Of a stretch of 64,000 nucleotides of DNA, positions 27,621 through 35,121 are shown one piece after another. Numbering within the stretch: the first letter of the stretch is position 1; every line of letters starts with the position of its first letter. The position numbers were made by a program, and so were the translations under genes. The stretch is from Pseudomonas sp. R28(2017) (GTDB lineage Bacteria; Pseudomonadota; Gammaproteobacteria; Pseudomonadales; Pseudomonadaceae). The stretch is from the NCBI RefSeq assembly GCF_002112505.1, contig NZ_NEHW01000005.1, positions 352,759 to 416,758 on the forward strand. Reading direction: 5' to 3'. The notes beneath the pieces were generated by a model that ran no database searches, had not been told where the DNA came from, and saw only the letters and a list, made by a program, of their open reading frames with translations.

Positions 27621-27722
27621 CCGGCCCTTTCGCGGGCAAGCCCGCTCCCACAGGGGCGCCACAGATGCTGAATCTTGTGTGGCACCTGTGGGAGCGGGCT
27701 TGCCCGCGAAAGGGCCGGTGCA
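27621..27722. repeat. Large inverted REP pair between dctA and phoQ
   Basis: The two arms are almost perfect mirror images over about 38 bp each (GGCCCTTTCGCGGGCAAGCC and its complement), including the GCACCGGCC outer ends. Inner spacer of about 25 bp. The element lies immediately upstream of the dctA activator sites and 10 bp past the phoQ stop. Confidence 0.93.
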
Positions 27723-27731
27723 GGCTACAGG

Positions 27732-29078
27732 TCAGTCAAGGCGGAAGGTGATGCGAAATGCTGCGCCACCCAACGGCGAGTCCTGCAGGCTCAACTCGGC
27801 GTCGTAGCTGTCGACGATGTCCTTGACCACCGCCAGCCCGATCCCCTGCCCCGGGTGCTGCCGGTCCAGTCGCTCGCCGCGCTCCAGAATCCGCTCGCGC
27901 TGGTCGACCGGCACCCCCGGCCCGTCATCTTCGACCCACAGCGTCAGCACCCCAGGCTCGTCCTGCAATACAACCCGCACCTGCCCAAGGCTAAGGCGAT
28001 AAGCGTTCTCCAGCAGATTGCCCAGCAACTCCAGCAAGGCGCCTCGCTCCATCGGCACCCGCGACTGTTCAGACACCTGCAGATCGACATCGACCTGCTT
28101 GTCGCGATAGACCTTGGCCAAGGTGCTGCACAGGCTTTGCAGTACCGGCAGCAACGGCACGCTATGGCGCACCAGGCCACTTTTGCGCATGCTGGCGCGC
28201 TGCAACTGGTAATCGATCTGCTGGCTCATGCGCTCGATCTGGCTTTGCAGTACCCGCGCCTGCTCACGCTCGCCGTCACGTTGCTGCATGCTCTCGCCAA
28301 CACCCTGCAACACTGCCAGCGGTGTCTTCAAGCTGTGCGCCAGGTCCCCCAGCGAATCCCGGTAGCGCGCGCGTTGCTCGCGCTCACTGCGTAACAGCCG
28401 GTTCAGCGAGCGGGTCAGGCGCAGCAGTTCACGCGGGTGCTCGCCGCTGAGGCCGTCACGTGCACCAGATTCCACCTCATCCAGCTCAATGCTCAACCGG
28501 CGCAACGAGCGCAGCCCCCAGGTCAGCCCGGCCCAGAGCAGTGTCAGCAAGGCCAGCAGGGCCGCGCCAAAACCCAGGTAGAGTTTTTCACGCAGGCCAC
28601 TGAGCGTGGCCTTGTACTCACTCACCGGCTGCAGCGCCACGATGCTGTAGGCCGCGCTCTGGCCGCCGAGCAACTTGATTTCGACGTCATAGACGAAGAA
28701 CTCTTCGCCATCCTCCTGATGGATGCGGGCGAACTCGTTGCCGCGCCCATCGTAGCGCGGGCGGTAATTGATATGGCGGTCGGCGGTGGCACGCGAACGC
28801 CAGACCAGGTTGCCGTCACGGTCGAAGATGTAACCCAGCAGCCCGGTGTACGGCAGGTTGTAGCGCTCGTCCGGCAGCAACTCGGGCATCTGCAGCTGGT
28901 CGTGCTCGATGCGCGCGGCTGAGATCAAGGTGGTCACGTCCGAGGCCAGGCGCTGCTCGATCGACTCCTGCAGGGCCAGGCTGAAGGCCTTCTGCAGGGC
29001 CGGCAGCAGTGCCAGCATGAACAGCAGCGCCAGCACTGCCGCCGCGAGCATCAGGCGCACCCGCAGCGAGCGGATCAT
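27732..29078 (-). CDS. phoQ: Sensor histidine kinase PhoQ
   Basis: The magnesium/cation-sensing partner of PhoP. 448 aa, the Pseudomonas PhoQ length. TM1 about residues 8-30; periplasmic sensor 31-165 with the acidic HQEDGEEFF patch; TM2 about 168-192; HAMP-like linker; HisKA with LGDLAHSLKTPLAVLQG (His near 248); HATPase with GNLLENAYRLS, VEDDGPGVP and GQGIGLAVVKDI. HSLKTPL rather than HELRTPL is typical of PhoQ. The ATG overlaps the phoP stop (ATGA). Confidence 0.94.
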   Translation of the reverse strand: MIRSLRVRLMLAAAVLALLFMLALLPALQKAFSLALQESIEQRLASDVTTLISAARIEHDQLQMPELLPDERYNLPYTGLLGYIFDRDGNLVWRSRATADRHINYRPRYDGRGNEFARIHQEDGEEFFVYDVEIKLLGGQSAAYSIVALQPVSEYKATLSGLREKLYLGFGAALLALLTLLWAGLTWGLRSLRRLSIELDEVESGARDGLSGEHPRELLRLTRSLNRLLRSEREQRARYRDSLGDLAHSLKTPLAVLQGVGESMQQRDGEREQARVLQSQIERMSQQIDYQLQRASMRKSGLVRHSVPLLPVLQSLCSTLAKVYRDKQVDVDLQVSEQSRVPMERGALLELLGNLLENAYRLSLGQVRVVLQDEPGVLTLWVEDDGPGVPVDQRERILERGERLDRQHPGQGIGLAVVKDIVDSYDAELSLQDSPLGGAAFRITFRLD

Positions 29079-29752
29079 CGGCAGCGCTCGGTGAACAGGT
29101 AGCCCAGGCCGCGCACCGTGTCGATCGGTTTGAAACCGCTCTCGCCCTCGAGTTTGCGGCGCAGGCGGCCGACCAGTACCTCGATGACGTTAGGGTCGCG
29201 CTCCTCGTCGCCGGGATAGAGCTGCTCCATCAGGCGGTCCTTGGCCACCACCTGCTGGTGATGACGCATGAGGTACTCGAGGATGCGGTACTCGTAGGCC
29301 GTCAGTGCCAGCGGCTGTTCATCCAGGGTTGCCTGCTTGCGGTTGAGGTCCAGCACCAACGGGCCGGCGGCGATGGTCGACTGGGTGAAACCGCTGGACC
29401 GGCGCAGCAACGCGTTCAGCCGCGCTTCGAGTTCCTCGAACTGGAACGGCTTGACCAGATAATCATCAGCACCGGCAGCCAGGCCTTCGACCTTGTCCTG
29501 CCAGTTGCCACGGGCGGTGAGAATGAGGATGGGGAACGCCTTGCCCTGGCTGCGCAGGCGGCCGATCAGCTCAAGCCCGCTGATGCCGGGCAGGCCAAGG
29601 TCGACGATGGCCAGGTCGAAGTGGAAGTGTTCGGACTGGTACAGCGCTTCTTCAGCGTCGGCCACGGCTTCGACCACATGGCCGCTTTCGCCCAGGCGTG
29701 TGTGGAGGTGGTGCCGCAGCAGGGCTTCGTCCTCGACCACCAGCAATTTCAT
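29075..29752 (-). CDS. phoP: Response regulator PhoP
   Basis: OmpR-type activator responding to low magnesium, polymyxin and other envelope signals. 225 aa from ATG 29752 (MKLLVVEDEALLRHH). The receiver has Asp in LAIVDLGLPGISGLE and Lys in YLVKPFQ; the winged helix ends in VEVLVGRLRRKLEGESG. Twenty extra codons upstream are REP-derived and excluded. It lies downstream of oprH across a REP pair, giving oprH-phoP-phoQ. Confidence 0.95.
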   Translation of the reverse strand: MKLLVVEDEALLRHHLHTRLGESGHVVEAVADAEEALYQSEHFHFDLAIVDLGLPGISGLELIGRLRSQGKAFPILILTARGNWQDKVEGLAAGADDYLVKPFQFEELEARLNALLRRSSGFTQSTIAAGPLVLDLNRKQATLDEQPLALTAYEYRILEYLMRHHQQVVAKDRLMEQLYPGDEERDPNVIEVLVGRLRRKLEGESGFKPIDTVRGLGYLFTERCR

Positions 29753-29777
29753 TGAAGGCTCCTCTTGTTGTGTTGCC

Positions 29778-29883
29778 TGTACCGGCCTCTTCGCGGGCAC
29801 GCCCGCTCCCACAGGGACGGCACAAGCTTTGAGGGCTGTGCAGTCCCTGTGGGAGCGGGCGTGCCCGCGAAGAGGCCGGTACA
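29778..29883. repeat. Inverted REP pair inside the oprH-phoP operon
   Basis: Two nearly identical opposed arms with outer ends TGTACCGGCCTCTTCGCGGG and the GGGCACGCCC loop variant. It lies between oprH (stop 29903) and phoP (start 29752), where it could stabilise the 3' end of the abundant oprH message and reduce read-through. Confidence 0.93.
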
Positions 29884-29902
29884 GGATAACCCGGCTCGCT
29901 GG

Positions 29903-30508
29903 TCAGAACTTGTAGGTTGCGGCCAGGTAAGTTTGTGCACTGCTGGTCAGGCGCAAGGTGCCTTCCTTCGGCCCGCCGCTGGCGCCCACTTCGGTGGCGG
30001 CATTGGTGCGCAGGTAACGGTACCCCAGCTCCATCGAAGCATTGTTGGTGATCTCCTGAATCACCCCGGCCTGCAGGCCCACTGCATAACCGTAGTCGGT
30101 ATCACGGCTGGCCCCGGGCGAATCCTGGGTCAGCTTGGTCATGCCCAGGCTGCCACCGCCGAACAGCTTGGTGGTGTCGCCCACCGGCAGGAACAGGTCG
30201 TAGCTGCCGAGCAGGTTCTCCTGGCGCAGCTTGAGGCCGCTGTGGTCGCCGGAAACGTTGTCGTACGTCATGTAGTAGCGGCCCTGGTCATTGACCTTGC
30301 CCAGGCGCACGCCCCAGGTATCGTCCTTGCCGATGATGCCGTCGGCGTTCAGATGATCGGTGTTGCGCTGCAGCAAGCCAGACTTGCGCACCTTGTCGCT
30401 GGTCTGGCCGTAGGTCAGGCTGGCGAAGTTGTCATCGGCGGCCTGGGCGGTGGTCATGCCAGCGGCGCACACGGCCATGGCAGCGAGCAGGGAATTGAAG
30501 GTTTTCAT
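29903..30508 (-). CDS. oprH: Outer membrane protein OprH (PhoP/Q and low-Mg2+ inducible)
   Basis: 201-aa outer-membrane beta barrel that binds LPS and stands in for divalent cations at low magnesium. Signal peptide MKTFNSLLAAMAVCAAGMTTAQA with cleavage after AQA. The mature protein (about 178 aa) is an eight-stranded barrel ending in the outer-membrane signature YLAATYKF with a terminal Phe. Its promoter carries four PhoP half-sites. The operon with phoP-phoQ and the class of regulation match P. aeruginosa oprH. Confidence 0.95.
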   Translation of the reverse strand: MKTFNSLLAAMAVCAAGMTTAQAADDNFASLTYGQTSDKVRKSGLLQRNTDHLNADGIIGKDDTWGVRLGKVNDQGRYYMTYDNVSGDHSGLKLRQENLLGSYDLFLPVGDTTKLFGGGSLGMTKLTQDSPGASRDTDYGYAVGLQAGVIQEITNNASMELGYRYLRTNAATEVGASGGPKEGTLRLTSSAQTYLAATYKF

Positions 30509-30551
30509 GCTGTCGTACTCCAGATGAAGGCACTGTTGCGGTCTGGAAGCT

Positions 30552-30607
30552 AGAGTAAGCAGGGTGCCCTGAACCGCGGCTGAACCTTGACTGAACCTCG
30601 GCTGAAC
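30552..30607 (-). promoter_or_regulatory. PhoP-regulated oprH promoter with four tandem PhoP half-sites
   Basis: On the minus strand GTTCAG occurs four times (plus-strand starts 30602, 30591, 30580, 30569) with exact 11-bp periodicity, that is 5-bp spacers. The last repeat is followed by an 11-bp spacer and TACTCT (30557-30552) as -10. PhoP boxes are known as two direct GTTTA-like hexamers 5 bp apart replacing the -35 at this distance from -10. Four copies make two adjacent boxes. Confidence 0.8.
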
Positions 30608-30637
30608 GATCTGTTTGCAAAACAAGGAGTAGTGAAC

Positions 30638-31432
30638 ATGCGCGCCCTGCTGGCCCTGACCCTGATGTGCAGCGCCGCCCTCGCCCAAGCGGCAGTGCAA
30701 ACCCGCGAGATCCGTTACCAAGATGCCGACGGCACTGCGCTGATCGGCTATTACGCTTACGACGACGCCGTAAAGGGCGAGCGCCCGGGCGTGCTGGTGG
30801 TGCACGAATGGTGGGGTTTGAACGACTATGCCAAACGCCGTGCCCGCGACCTTGCCGCGCTGGGTTACAGCGCGCTGGCCATCGACATGTATGGCGAAGG
30901 CAAGCATACCGAGCATCCTCAGGATGCCCAGGCGTTCATGGCCGAGGCGACCAAGGATTCGGCAGCATCGGCCAAGCGCTTCGACGCCGGGCTGGACCTG
31001 TTGAAGAAGCAGCCCTACACCGACAAGCACAAGCTCGGCGCAGTAGGTTACTGCTTCGGCGGCAAGGTGGTACTCGATGCCGCACGCCGCGGCGCCAGGC
31101 TTGATGGCGTGGTGAGCTTCCATGGTGCGCTGGCCACCCAGACACCGGTCACCAAGCCAGGCGTTGTGCGAGCCTACCTATTGGTCGAACACGGTGCTGC
31201 AGACAGCATGGTCACCCCGCAGCAGGTGGACGCATTCAAGAAAGAGATGGACGCGGCCAAGGTCAACTACCAGTTCGTCAGCATCCCGGGCGCCAAGCAC
31301 GGGTTTACCAATCCGGATGCGGACCGGCTGAGTCATGGCGATCATGGTGGCCCTGACATCGGCTACAACGAGGCGGCGGACAAGAGCTCCTGGGCTGACA
31401 TGCAGGCGTTCTTCAAGCAAGTGTTCAAGTAG
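30638..31432 (+). CDS. Dienelactone hydrolase family protein, secreted
   Basis: 264-aa alpha/beta hydrolase with a signal peptide (MRALLALTLMCSAALAQA), so periplasmic. The family nucleophile Cys lies in GYCFGGKV (about residue 140), the acidic residue in LVEHGAADSMV and the His in GAKHGFTNP. It resembles DLH-type proteins rather than true carboxymethylenebutenolidase of the catechol pathway, and no aromatic degradation genes are nearby. It is divergent from oprH across 129 bp that contain the PhoP half-sites. Confidence 0.9.
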   Translation: MRALLALTLMCSAALAQAAVQTREIRYQDADGTALIGYYAYDDAVKGERPGVLVVHEWWGLNDYAKRRARDLAALGYSALAIDMYGEGKHTEHPQDAQAFMAEATKDSAASAKRFDAGLDLLKKQPYTDKHKLGAVGYCFGGKVVLDAARRGARLDGVVSFHGALATQTPVTKPGVVRAYLLVEHGAADSMVTPQQVDAFKKEMDAAKVNYQFVSIPGAKHGFTNPDADRLSHGDHGGPDIGYNEAADKSSWADMQAFFKQVFK

Positions 31433-31460
31433 GGTGCGACGGGCCGCTACAATAGCGGCC

Positions 31461-32162
31461 ATGAAGACACTCCCCACCTGCTGCGCCCCGCTCCAGCACC
31501 ACTGGCCCCTGCCCCGCCCGCTGCCCGGCGCGGTGCTGGTCAGTTGTGCCTTCGACCCCGCCCGGCTCACCGCCGATGATTTCCAGCGCGCGGGCATCGT
31601 GCCCAGCGCCAGCCTGCAGCGCTCGGTGGCCAAACGCCAGGCGGAATACCTGGCGGGGCGAGTCTGCGCCCGTGCTGCGCTGCAGCGCCTGGACGGCCGC
31701 GACTACGTGCCCGGCACCCACGAGGATCGCTCGCCGATCTGGCCCGCTGGCATCCATGGCTCGATCACCCATGGCAAGGGCTGGGCCGCCGCCGTGGTGG
31801 CAGCCGATGGCGCTTGCCGCAGCCTGGGCCTGGATCAGGAAGCGCTGCTCGATGACGCACGCGCCGAACGGCTGATGGGCGAGATCCTGACGCCCGCCGA
31901 ACGCGAGCGCCTGGACCGCAGCCAGCTTGGCCTGACAGTGACGCTGACTTTCTCGCTCAAGGAAAGCCTGTTCAAGGCGCTCTACCCACTGACCCGGCAG
32001 CGCTTTTATTTCGAGCACGCCGAGGTACTGGCGTGGTCCGCCGATGGCCTGGCGCGCCTGCGCCTGCTTACCGACCTGTCGCCGGCATGGCGAAACGGCG
32101 CCGAAGTCCAAGGCCAGTTCTGCCTGCAAGACGGCCACCTGCTCAGCCTGATCAGCGTCTGA
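31461..32162 (+). CDS. pcpS: 4'-phosphopantetheinyl transferase (PcpS/EntD type)
   Basis: Transfers phosphopantetheine from CoA to carrier proteins of fatty acid and siderophore/peptide synthesis. 233 aa. Conserved blocks: the IHGSITHGKGWAAAVV basic motif (about residues 95-110), the Mg-binding GLDQEA (in place of GID.E) and FSLKESLFKALYP with the catalytic Lys. P. aeruginosa has a single broad-range PcpS, and this one may do the same. Leader is short: TACAAT at 31448-31453 lies only 8 bp before the ATG. Confidence 0.92.
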   Translation: MKTLPTCCAPLQHHWPLPRPLPGAVLVSCAFDPARLTADDFQRAGIVPSASLQRSVAKRQAEYLAGRVCARAALQRLDGRDYVPGTHEDRSPIWPAGIHGSITHGKGWAAAVVAADGACRSLGLDQEALLDDARAERLMGEILTPAERERLDRSQLGLTVTLTFSLKESLFKALYPLTRQRFYFEHAEVLAWSADGLARLRLLTDLSPAWRNGAEVQGQFCLQDGHLLSLISV

Positions 32163-32165
32163 ACC

Positions 32166-33767
32166 TTACTGCGGCGCCTGCTCGCGCGGCCAGCTGAGGC
32201 TGAAGCAGGCCCCACCCAGCGCCTCGCTGCGCCCCACCGTGGCGCGGCCAGCGTGCCAGTAGATGATCCGCCGCACGATCGACAGGCCCAGGCCATGCCC
32301 GCCGGAGGCGCGTGTACGGCTGTCGTCGAGCCGGGTGAAGGGGGTGAAGATGCGATCCCAGACACCCTCCGGGATACCCGGGCCGTCGTCTTCCACATCG
32401 ATACGGCAACGCTGCTGGCCCAGCTGGTAGCTCAGGCGCACCTCACTACCGGCATGGCGCAGGGCGTTGCTCACCAGGTTCTGCAGCGCACGGTGCAAGT
32501 AACGCGGCTCGGCTTCGACCCAGCAGCCGTCGTTGCCCTGGCACGCCCCACGCAGCAGGCGGACACTGCTGTTGAGCGGCGCCAGCTCTTCGATCACCCG
32601 GTCGAACAAGGCATCCAGCTCGACACGCTGGAACTTCAGCGCCGGGGCGCCCTGCTCCAGGCGGGCGTAGGTCAGCATCTCGTCAACCAGCTTGTCCAGA
32701 TCCTGGATATCGCCATCCATGCCGGCCAAGTGCTTGGCGCGGGCCTGCTCGGTGGTCGCGCTTTCGATCATTTCCAGGCCAAAGCGCAGGCGTGCCACGG
32801 GGGTGCGCAGTTCGTGGGACACCGCGCGCACCAGTTCGCGCTGCATGTTCAGCGAGCGCTGCAGGTGCTCGGCCATGCCATTGAACGCAGCAGCGAGGTG
32901 CCCCACCGAATCGGCATCACCGGCCGGCACGCGCGTGTCCAGGCTGCCCTGGGCGATGCGGGTGGCGGCGATTGCCATGCCCGACACGCGCCGTTCCAGC
33001 TGGCGCACCAGCAGGTACACCACCAGGCCGATCAGGCACAGGCCGAGGAAGGCGATCAGGATCAGCAGCTGCGGCGGATAGGGGTTGAGCTGATACAACG
33101 GCCCGATCTCCAGCACCAGCGGCGAGCCCGGCAGGCCGGCGAACACCCGGATCGAATCACCGTCGCGGCCCAGCGCCATCACCGTGTCGCCCTCCTCCAC
33201 CCGGCGCCGCTGGTCATCGTCCAGGCCGGCCCGCTCGATACGCTGCAGGGCAACGCCGAAGCCAAAGCCCTTGCTCTGGGTGATTTCCGCCAGGCGCTGC
33301 TGCTGCTCGGTCACCGGGTAGCGCACCAGCTCATCGGCCAGCAGATAAAGCGTGGCGCGGGCCAGCTGTTCGCTTACCTGTTTGACCTGGGCCACCAGCA
33401 ACAGGTCTTCCTGGCCCACCTTGCGCAGCACCTGGGCGGCGTGCGGCCCGGTCTTCTCCACCACCACCAGGCCTCGGTACAGGCGCGCGCGCTGGCCACC
33501 CTCCAGCGAACGGGCCGACATCGGTTGCAACGCCAGCGGCACGCCCAGCAGGCGCTCCCACATCAACAACGAGCGCTTGCGCTCGGTGTCGTTCTGCTGC
33601 GCCAGGTTGTCGGCCATCAGGCTGAACGTGCCCTGGGCCAGGCGCTCGCGATGCTGGGCCGCGCGCACTTCGTTGACCAGGTGCAGGCTGAGCACGCCAA
33701 GCAGTGCCACCAGCACCAGCACCGCCAGCATGCCGCCATAGATGCGCAGGAAGATCGAGTGCTTCAT
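32166..33767 (-). CDS. rstB: Sensor histidine kinase, RstB type
   Basis: 533 aa. TM1 about residues 8-28; long periplasmic region (30-235) with an acidic/Arg-rich sensor; TM2 about 235-258; HAMP; HisKA with VRAVSHELRTPVARLRFG (His near 318); HATPase with NLVSNALRHAG, VEDDGPGIP and GHGLGLSIVRRI. RstB signature elements such as SFSLMADNL/LMWERL are seen. It overlaps the response regulator stop by 4 bp (ATGA) and converges with pcpS, leaving only 3 bp between stops. Confidence 0.88.
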   Translation of the reverse strand: MKHSIFLRIYGGMLAVLVLVALLGVLSLHLVNEVRAAQHRERLAQGTFSLMADNLAQQNDTERKRSLLMWERLLGVPLALQPMSARSLEGGQRARLYRGLVVVEKTGPHAAQVLRKVGQEDLLLVAQVKQVSEQLARATLYLLADELVRYPVTEQQQRLAEITQSKGFGFGVALQRIERAGLDDDQRRRVEEGDTVMALGRDGDSIRVFAGLPGSPLVLEIGPLYQLNPYPPQLLILIAFLGLCLIGLVVYLLVRQLERRVSGMAIAATRIAQGSLDTRVPAGDADSVGHLAAAFNGMAEHLQRSLNMQRELVRAVSHELRTPVARLRFGLEMIESATTEQARAKHLAGMDGDIQDLDKLVDEMLTYARLEQGAPALKFQRVELDALFDRVIEELAPLNSSVRLLRGACQGNDGCWVEAEPRYLHRALQNLVSNALRHAGSEVRLSYQLGQQRCRIDVEDDGPGIPEGVWDRIFTPFTRLDDSRTRASGGHGLGLSIVRRIIYWHAGRATVGRSEALGGACFSLSWPREQAPQ

Positions 33768-34462
33768 GGGGCGTCGCCGACGAACAGGTAGCCCTTGCTG
33801 CGCAGGGTCTTGATCAGCCGCGGGTGGATCGGGTCGTCGCCGATCTTGGGGCGAATCCTGGAAATGCGCACGTCGATGGAGCGGTCCTGGCCGTCGTAGC
33901 CGACCCCGCGCAATGCGGTGAAGATCTGCTCGCGCGACAGCACCCGCCCGGCGTTGCTGGCCAGCAGCCAGAGCAGGTCGAATTCAGCGCCGGTGAGGTC
34001 GATCTGCTGCGCGCCGAGCCAGGCTTCGCGCAGGCGGTTGTCGATGCGCAGCGGGCCGAAGGCCAGGTCATGGCGCTTGCTGTCCGGGCTTTCGCTGCGC
34101 CGCAGCAGGGCCTGAATCCGCGCCAGCAGCAAGCGCGGGCGCACCGGCTTGCACACGTAGTCGTCGGCGCCCAGGTCCAGGCCCTGGACCTGGTCGAGTT
34201 CGTCGCTACGGGCCGTCAGCATCAGAATCGGGCCGGGGTACTGGCCGCGCACGCGGCGGCAGATGCTCAGGCCGTCTTCGCCGGGCAGCATCAGGTCGAG
34301 AATCACCAGGTCCGGCTGGCTGTCGACGATACGCCGGGCGGCGCGGGCGCCATCGCCCTCCACGGCGACGTCATAGCCGTTGGCCTGCAGGTATTCGGCG
34401 GTGAGCTCTGCCAGGCGCTGGTCGTCTTCGACGATGAGGATACGGTTGCTGGGTTGGTCCAT
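33764..34462 (-). CDS. rstA: OmpR-family response regulator, RstA type
   Basis: 232 aa. Receiver: RILIVEDDQRLAELTAEYL, Asp in LVILDLMLPGEDG, Lys in YVCKPVRP. The winged helix (about residues 135-225) ends in DVRISRIRPKIGDDP. The receiver/effector linker LRRSE is short. First gene of the rstA-rstB operon, divergent from nrdA. In enterics RstA is itself PhoP-controlled; here the operon simply lies near phoPQ. Confidence 0.9.
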   Translation of the reverse strand: MDQPSNRILIVEDDQRLAELTAEYLQANGYDVAVEGDGARAARRIVDSQPDLVILDLMLPGEDGLSICRRVRGQYPGPILMLTARSDELDQVQGLDLGADDYVCKPVRPRLLLARIQALLRRSESPDSKRHDLAFGPLRIDNRLREAWLGAQQIDLTGAEFDLLWLLASNAGRVLSREQIFTALRGVGYDGQDRSIDVRISRIRPKIGDDPIHPRLIKTLRSKGYLFVGDAP

Positions 34463-34717
34463 GGCCCCTGCCTTTTACTTGTTGTTTTTCTGTCGGTACC
34501 GGCCTTTAACCAAAAGGCAACATCACCCGCGGATACTACGTGCCGCCCCCGGCACTGCCAACCAGCCTGGGGCAGCCTCGACTGAACCGATTCTTGTGAT
34601 AAGGTGCGCCCCCGAAAATTTCTGCCTCGGGCCAGCAGGCCTGTGAAAAATAGTGCAAACCTCTTGGCACAAGGCCTACAGCGAATACCCACTATTCACT
34701 CACAAAGTACGCACAAC

Positions 34718-34726
34718 TTATCCACA
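34718..34726 (+). promoter_or_regulatory. DnaA box upstream of nrdA
   Basis: TTATCCACA is a perfect 9-mer DnaA box, 11 bp upstream of the candidate -35. DnaA control of nrdA couples dNTP supply to replication initiation in E. coli. Confidence 0.75.
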
Positions 34727-34736
34727 GGCGATTGCC

Positions 34737-34800
34737 TTGCAAAGGGCCTGATACCGCATTATCTTGTATCCCCATCGCAACGAACCACTAGATGTTGGGT
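34737..34800 (+). promoter_or_regulatory. nrdA promoter overlapped by tandem NrdR-like boxes
   Basis: TTGCAA (34737-34742), 17 bp, TATCTT (34760-34765). Box 1 at 34754-34769 matches the NrdR consensus ACACWATATATWGTGT at about 11 of 16 positions and covers the -10. Box 2 at 34785-34800 (CCACTAGATGTTGGGT) matches about 12 of 16. Starts are 31 bp apart, three helical turns, the spacing known for NrdR sites. Confidence 0.65.
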
Positions 34801-35121
34801 TTGACCGCCAGTCTCCAACACCAGTCAGCGCAGAAATTCAAGCGATATTTCTGGCAGAACTTTACGTGGTTTCATCAGCCAAACCGCTCCAGCGGAAGCA
34901 TTGAGAGCAACAGCTTTCGGGGTCAGCCCCTGAGCATTTGACTTCGGCCAGGGAGCGGCAGGTTATTGCCCCTTATTCCTGATCTGTCCCGAAGTCGGTA
35001 CGCCCGAGCGGGCGGATGCGCGTGCATGACGCATCCCCGCGAAGGCCATCGAGCAAGTGGACGGAACGGTGGGCGCCCAAAAGGCGCCTGAACACTATAG
35101 AAACTGTGGAGACACCCACCC

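Larger units (their letters stand above)
34463..35121. other. 659-bp nrdA control region and long leader
   Basis: No gene. It holds, left to right, the rstA upstream region, a perfect DnaA box (34718-34726), a sigma-70 promoter (34737-34765) overlapped by two NrdR-like boxes, and about 350 nt of leader with stable hairpins: GGATGCG-N9-CGCATCC near 35016-35037 inside a GCGG/CCGC extension, and GGCGCC-CAAAA-GGCGCC near 35073-35089. The nrdA SD (GTGGAGA) is about 11 bases before the ATG. Confidence 0.7.

Noticed and set aside
30638..31432. Catechol/chloroaromatic degradation cluster from the dienelactone hydrolase
   Set aside because: The protein has a signal peptide and no ring-cleavage genes are adjacent, so a role in aromatic degradation is not supported.
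31448..31461. Leaderless transcript for pcpS
   Set aside because: TACAAT lies 8 bp before the ATG, but the -35 match is poor, so I do not claim it.
34800..35121. Cobalamin riboswitch in the nrdA leader
   Set aside because: The enzyme is a B12-independent class Ia reductase and the conserved B12-box sequence is not visible.
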